Shown here one piece after another: positions 60,235 through 64,000 of a DNA stretch of 64,000 bases. The notes below the pieces were generated by a model. It did not search any database and had not been told where the DNA came from. It was given only the letters and a program-made list of their open reading frames with translations. Source of the DNA: Streptomyces sp. DH5. GTDB taxonomy: Bacteria > Actinomycetota > Actinomycetes > Streptomycetales > Streptomycetaceae. Within the stretch, counting starts at the first letter, position 1. The number at the start of each line of letters is the position of its first letter. Made by a program: the position numbers and the translations under genes. The DNA lies in assembly GCF_020873915.1 (NCBI RefSeq), contig NZ_JAHWGP010000006.1, positions 1-64,000 of the forward strand, in the 5' to 3' direction.

Positions 60235-61824
60235 GTGAGCTCGAAACCCGTCGTACTCATCGCTGAAGAGCTGTCGCCCGCCACCGTGGACGCACTCGGA
60301 CCGGACTTCGAGATCCGCCACTGCAACGGCGCGGACCGCGCCGAGCTGCTCCCGGCCATCGCCGACGTGGACGCGATCCTGGTCCGCTCGGCCACCAAGG
60401 TCGACGCCGAGGCGATCGCCGCCGCGAACAGGCTCAAGGTCGTCGCCCGTGCCGGCGTCGGCCTCGACAACGTCGACGTCTCCGCCGCCACCAAGGCCGG
60501 CGTGATGGTCGTCAACGCCCCCACCTCGAACATCGTGACCGCCGCCGAGCTGGCCTGCGGTCTGATCGTCGCCACCGCGCGCAACATCCCGCAGGCCAAC
60601 GCCGCCCTGAAGAACGGCGAGTGGAAGCGCAGCAAGTACACGGGTGTCGAGCTGGCGGAGAAGACCCTCGGTGTCGTGGGCCTGGGCCGCATCGGTGCCC
60701 TCGTGGCGCAGCGCATGTCCGCCTTCGGCATGAAGGTCGTCGCCTACGACCCCTACGTACAGCCCGCGCGGGCCGCGCAGATGGGCGTCAAGGTGCTGTC
60801 GCTGGACGAGCTGCTCGAGGTCTCCGACTTCATCACCGTCCACCTGCCGAAGACCCCCGAGACGCTCGGTCTGATCGGCGACGAGGCGCTGCGCAAGGTC
60901 AAGCCGAGCGTGCGCGTCATCAACGCCGCCCGCGGCGGCATCGTCGACGAGGAGGCGCTGTACTCGGCGCTCAAGGAGGGCCGCGTCGCCGGCGCCGGCC
61001 TCGACGTGTACGCGAAGGAGCCGTGCACCGACTCCCCGCTGTTCGAGTTCGACCAGGTCGTCTGCACCCCGCACCTCGGCGCCTCCACCGACGAGGCCCA
61101 GGAGAAGGCCGGTATCGCCGTCGCCCGCTCGGTGCGTCTCGCGCTCGCCGGTGAGCTGGTCCCCGACGCGGTGAACGTGCAGGGCGGGGTCATCGCCGAG
61201 GACGTCAAGCCGGGTCTGCCGCTCGCCGAGCGCCTCGGCCGGATCTTCACCGCGCTCGCCGGTGAGGTCGCCGTCCGCCTCGACGTCGAGGTGTACGGCG
61301 AGATCACCCAGCACGACGTGAAGGTGCTGGAGCTGTCGGCGCTCAAGGGTGTCTTCGAGGACGTCGTCGACGAGACGGTGTCGTACGTCAACGCCCCGCT
61401 GTTCGCGCAGGAGCGCGGCGTCGAGGTGCGGCTGACGACCAGTTCCGAGTCGGCCGACCACCGCAATGTCGTCACCGTGCGCGGCACGCTCGCCGACGGC
61501 GAGGAGATCTCGGTCTCCGGCACGCTGGCCGGTCCCAAGCACGTCCAGAAGATCGTCGCGGTCGGCGAGTACGACGTCGACCTGGCGCTCGCCGACCACA
61601 TGGTCGTCCTGCGCTACGAGGACCGTCCGGGTGTCGTCGGCACCGTGGGCCGCATCCTCGGTGAGGCGGGCATCAACATCGCCGGCATGCAGGTGGCCCG
61701 GGCGACGGTCGGCGGCGAGGCGCTGGCCGTGCTGACGGTCGACGACACGGTGACCACCGGGGTGCTGGGCGAGCTGTCGGCGGAGATCGGGGCGACCTCC
61801 GCCCGGTCGGTGAACCTGGTCTGA
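60235..61824 (+). CDS. serA: D-3-phosphoglycerate dehydrogenase
   Basis: First enzyme of serine synthesis (3-phosphoglycerate to phosphohydroxypyruvate). 529 residues, the long actinobacterial form: substrate/NAD domains, an extra ASB domain and a C-terminal ACT domain. NAD motif GVVGLGRIGALVAQRM, catalytic Arg in VINAARGGIVDEEAL and His in TPHLGASTDEAQEKAG. The ACT part is VVLRYEDRPGVVGTVGRIL, then GINIAGMQVARATVGG. Feedback by serine is likely. GTG 60235 follows GAGGAC. Confidence 0.97.
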   Translation: MSSKPVVLIAEELSPATVDALGPDFEIRHCNGADRAELLPAIADVDAILVRSATKVDAEAIAAANRLKVVARAGVGLDNVDVSAATKAGVMVVNAPTSNIVTAAELACGLIVATARNIPQANAALKNGEWKRSKYTGVELAEKTLGVVGLGRIGALVAQRMSAFGMKVVAYDPYVQPARAAQMGVKVLSLDELLEVSDFITVHLPKTPETLGLIGDEALRKVKPSVRVINAARGGIVDEEALYSALKEGRVAGAGLDVYAKEPCTDSPLFEFDQVVCTPHLGASTDEAQEKAGIAVARSVRLALAGELVPDAVNVQGGVIAEDVKPGLPLAERLGRIFTALAGEVAVRLDVEVYGEITQHDVKVLELSALKGVFEDVVDETVSYVNAPLFAQERGVEVRLTTSSESADHRNVVTVRGTLADGEEISVSGTLAGPKHVQKIVAVGEYDVDLALADHMVVLRYEDRPGVVGTVGRILGEAGINIAGMQVARATVGGEALAVLTVDDTVTTGVLGELSAEIGATSARSVNLV

Positions 61825-61829
61825 CGTCT

Positions 61830-61920
61830 CCGGGGGCCGGCTCGGCCCCCGGACTCCCGTCCATCCGGACGGACTCGTCCTCACACGCCGGACGGGCTGC
61901 AGCGGTCAGCCCGTCCGGCG
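61830..61920 (+). terminator. Double hairpin terminator after serA, built partly of repeat family 2
   Basis: First stem: CCGGGGGCC with GGCCCCCGG (61830-61852). Second stem: CGCCGGACGGGCTG with CAGCCCGTCCGGCG (61886-61920), 14 perfect pairs and a 7-base loop. The arms of the second are the opening of repeat family 2 in both directions (with the ctcgtcctca piece at 61874). Confidence 0.8.
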
Positions 61921-62024
61921 TTCTCCGTGCCCGCGTCCTCGCCCACCCGCACCCGGCGCAGCGTCATCGAGGAGAGCACCGCCGCACCGGCGAACACCAG
62001 TCCATCGGCTACCACTACGGGTCC
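61881..62024 (-). pseudogene. Possible fragment of a membrane transporter gene
   Basis: One minus-strand frame reads VLGPVVVADGLVFAGAAVLS, then SMTLRRVRVGEDAGTE, and stops at 61881-61883. This looks like a membrane segment followed by a basic-acidic end, as in major facilitator proteins. The stretch overlaps the TetR remnant on the other strand, so only one of the two readings can be original in the overlap. Weak evidence. Confidence 0.25.
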
Positions 62025-62651
62025 GAGGACGCGCTGCCGGCGCAGGCCTACGTGGAGCTGATGGAGGGGATGTCCGAGGCCTTCGACGGTGATGTGCGGG
62101 GTGAGGACGGCTCACTGGAGCGGTTCGCGTCGGTGTGGTCGGACATCATCGGCACCATGCGGGACCCGGGCTCGGTGTGGCGGCTCAGTCTGGAGGTCGT
62201 CGTCATGGACGATCGGCTGCCCGAGGTGCGCGACCACCTCGCCCGGGCGCAGCGGCGCGGCGCCCGTGGTCTCGTCTCCCTGCTGATGGGCGGCCGTGAG
62301 GAGGACGTGCCGGAGCGGGACGTGGACACGCTCGGCGTTCTGTATACGACGTTGCCGACGGGCCTCATGGCTCAGTGGTCCTTCGACCCGGAGGGTGCCC
62401 CCGAGGCCGGGCAGCTCACCGAGGGGCTCCGCCGGCTGATCGACTCCGGAGCCGCCGCAGCGAAGAAGCGGATCCTTCGTAGCCCGCACCGCGGCCTGCG
62501 GCGCGGTGCGCCACCCCGGCCCGGTCAGGTGACGAGGGCCTCCCTGACAACCCCCCTGCGAGCCCTCTCGAACTTATATGGTCAGACAGTTAATAGTCTG
62601 TGTGCATTGTGTTGTCGTAGGGACGGGGGAGAGCGGATCCGTGGCCGGTGA
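62001..62651 (+). pseudogene. TetR-family regulator remnant lacking its DNA-binding domain
   Basis: From 62001 the frame reads SIGYHYGSEDALPAQAYVEL, the end of a TetR helix-turn-helix, then a normal ligand domain: EGMSEAFDGDVRGEDGSLERF, DPGSVWRLSLEVVVMDDRL, GVLYTTLPTGLMAQWSFDPE and GLRRLIDSGAAA. Upstream in frame there is no helix-turn-helix (HPAQRHRGEHRRTGEHQ instead). The frame runs on past the expected end to 62651 through an AT-rich promoter-like region. The first ATG is at 62052. Without the first 40 residues it cannot bind DNA, so I call it a pseudogene. Confidence 0.7.
62583..62600. promoter_or_regulatory. AT-rich inverted repeat before the PBP gene
   Basis: CAGAC and GTCTG flank AGTTAATA. 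The surroundings (cttatatggtcagacagttaatagtctg) are unusually AT-rich and probably contain the promoter of the PBP gene 130 bases downstream. A role as operator is a guess. Confidence 0.35.
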
Positions 62652-62730
62652 CTCGGTCGGGGACTTCGGCTCTCGTATGTTCGTGCGGTCGCCCCGGTGA
62701 CCGCACGAAGTGCGGAGGGGGGACACGGGC

Positions 62731-64000
62731 ATGACCCGGGTCGGACAGGGGGACGGGGACGAGGGGGACGGCGAGAGGCTGCCCCCCGCTCCCGATGCCA
62801 CCATGCAACTGGGGGTCGAGGAGCTGCGGGCTTCCGCGGCTGCCCGAGCCGCTCAGGGGGACAGGGGCGAAGGTGACGGCGAGGCGGAGCCCTCCGCTCC
62901 CGACGCCACCATGCAGCTCGGGGTCGAACAGGTGCGGGCGGCCACGGCCGCGGCCGCCGCCGCCGACGAGACCATGCAACTGCGCGTGCCCGAGGGCGGA
63001 ATACCCGAAGGCGGCATACCCGAGCGGGGCACACAGGATGCCCGGCCCTCGCGCCGTGCCGCCCGCCGCCCCGCTTCCCGCACCGCCCCACTGCTCCGCG
63101 CCCGGCTGGAGCGCGCCCTCCGTCCCGTCGCCGCCCGGCTGGAGCCCGTCCTCGGTCCCGTCGCCGCCCTGCTCGGTCCCTACGCCCGCCGGCTGCGCCC
63201 GCACTACCCCCGGCCGGGGCGCGCGGGGTGGCGCCGCTGGATCCCCTCGTGGCGGCAGACGCTCGGGGGTTTCCTCGCCTCCTTCACCCTGAGCACCCTG
63301 TTCCTGGTGGTCGCCTACGCCACCACCGACATCCCGGACGACCTCAACACCCACGCCACCCAGCAGGACAACGTGTACTTCTGGGCCGACGGCACTCCGA
63401 TGGCCCGCACCGGCTGGGTGCAGCGGCAGGCGATGCCGCTGGACGAGATCCCCGAGGACGTCCGCTGGGCGGTGCTCGCCGCGGAGAACGACAGTTTCTA
63501 CAGCGACCCCGGCATCTCCGTGAAGGGCATCTCGCGCGCCCTCCTGCGCACCTTCGGCCAGGGCGACACCGAGGGCGGCTCCACCATCACCCAGCAGTAC
63601 GTCAAGAACGTCTACCTCAACCAGGACCGGACCCTCGGACGCAAATTCGACGAGGCGATGATCGCGCTCAAGCTCGACAACGAGATGAGCAAGGACGAGA
63701 TCCTCGAGGGATACCTCAACACCAGCTGGTACGGCCGCGGCACCTACGGCATCCAGCGCGCCGCGCAGGCCTACTACGGCAAGGAAGTGCAGGAACTGGA
63801 CGCCAGCGAGGGCGCCTTCCTCGCCTCTCTGCTCAAGGGAGCGGGCCTGTACGACCCCACGCTCAGCGCGGCCAACCGCGAGCGGGCGGTGGAGCGGTGG
63901 TCGTGGACCCTCGACCGGATGGTGGCGATCGGCAGGCTGTCCGCCGAGGAGCGCGACGGGTTCCGGAAGTTCCCCGAGCCGCTGAAGAGCAACCCGCTGT
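62731..64000 (+). CDS. Class A penicillin-binding protein (transglycosylase domain; 3' end beyond window)
   Basis: The frame is open to the right edge (423 codons seen). Residues 1-100 are cytoplasmic, with three related motifs: APDATMQLGVEELRA, APDATMQLGVEQVRA and ADETMQLRVPEGG. After a Pro/Arg-rich linker, a single membrane anchor lies at about residues 180-200 (LGGFLASFTLSTLFLVVAYA). The GT51 domain then shows AVLAAENDSFYSDPGISVKG, with the catalytic Glu in AEND, and GGSTITQQYVKNVYLNQ. It polymerises lipid II; the transpeptidase part should follow outside. ATG 62731 is preceded by GGAGGGGGG. Confidence 0.92.
   Translation, partial: MTRVGQGDGDEGDGERLPPAPDATMQLGVEELRASAAARAAQGDRGEGDGEAEPSAPDATMQLGVEQVRAATAAAAAADETMQLRVPEGGIPEGGIPERGTQDARPSRRAARRPASRTAPLLRARLERALRPVAARLEPVLGPVAALLGPYARRLRPHYPRPGRAGWRRWIPSWRQTLGGFLASFTLSTLFLVVAYATTDIPDDLNTHATQQDNVYFWADGTPMARTGWVQRQAMPLDEIPEDVRWAVLAAENDSFYSDPGISVKGISRALLRTFGQGDTEGGSTITQQYVKNVYLNQDRTLGRKFDEAMIALKLDNEMSKDEILEGYLNTSWYGRGTYGIQRAAQAYYGKEVQELDASEGAFLASLLKGAGLYDPTLSAANRERAVERWSWTLDRMVAIGRLSAEERDGFRKFPEPLKSNPL

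Overview
The window is chromosomal DNA from a Streptomyces or very close relative. GC content is very high with GC-rich third codon positions. Genes often start with GTG and overlap as ATGA or GTGA, lipoprotein and Tat-type signals are typical of the genus, in-frame TTA codons are very rare, and two families of Streptomyces-type intergenic hairpin repeats are present. From memory, the gene order (sdaA-glyA-gcvH-gcvT, an oligopeptide ABC transporter, mnmA, ligA plus a GGDEF-EAL gene, gatCAB, a second GGDEF-EAL gene, ilvBNC, serA) matches the conserved core of the S. coelicolor chromosome. I see no prophage, insertion sequence, CRISPR array, tRNA, rRNA or secondary-metabolite cluster.

Layout. 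1-2840: the end of an unrecognised protein with 45-bp repeats, a decayed-looking stretch, and a DUF6236 gene. 3196-7890 (minus strand): gcvT-gcvH-glyA-sdaA behind a tandem glycine riboswitch, a route from excess glycine through serine to pyruvate. 8111-11027: a P-loop NTPase and two SseB-like proteins separated by a five-copy hairpin repeat. 11089-17662: a peptide ABC transporter operon preceded by a perfect match to the BldD-box consensus. 17684-24491: a TRIC-like channel, thioesterase, TetR regulator, small membrane proteins, cysteine desulfurase, Tat amidase and mnmA; the desulfurase and MnmA probably cooperate in tRNA 2-thiolation. 24492-29072: a flavohemoprotein-like oxidoreductase, hydrolase, DUF427, methyltransferase, LOG-family protein and SDR. 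29308-35369: a MetE-like protein, ligA and the probable c-di-GMP phosphodiesterase rmdB, whose 3' end is present three times in tandem. 35602-40563: a TetR/DUF4267 divergon and gatC-gatA-(small protein)-gatB for Gln-tRNA(Gln)/Asn-tRNA(Asn) formation. 40591-52784: a methyltransferase, MMPL transporter, GNAT, LAL-type LuxR regulator, small proteins, a lipoprotein sugar dehydrogenase, an aldo/keto reductase and a 2-hydroxyacid dehydrogenase. 52799-56209: a GGDEF protein with a degenerate EAL domain behind two BldD-like boxes. 56243-61824: ilvBNC with a leader-peptide attenuator, then serA. 61881-62651: remnants of a TetR gene and perhaps of a transporter. 62731-end: the start of a penicillin-binding protein with an unusual N-terminal repeat.

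How the parts fit. One theme is serine, glycine and branched-chain amino acid supply: SerA makes serine, GlyA/GcvT/GcvH/SdaA consume glycine and serine under glycine sensing, and IlvBNC is tuned by a leader peptide rich in Ile, Leu and Val. A second theme is development. Two c-di-GMP enzymes are present, BldD-like boxes lie before one of them and before a peptide transporter, and a TTA (bldA-dependent) codon lies inside rmdB. I found no wholly new multi-gene system. The best leads are the BldD-box/oligopeptide transporter link, the TTA codon in rmdB together with its triplicated 3' end, the TMQL repeats of the PBP, and the remnant after serA.
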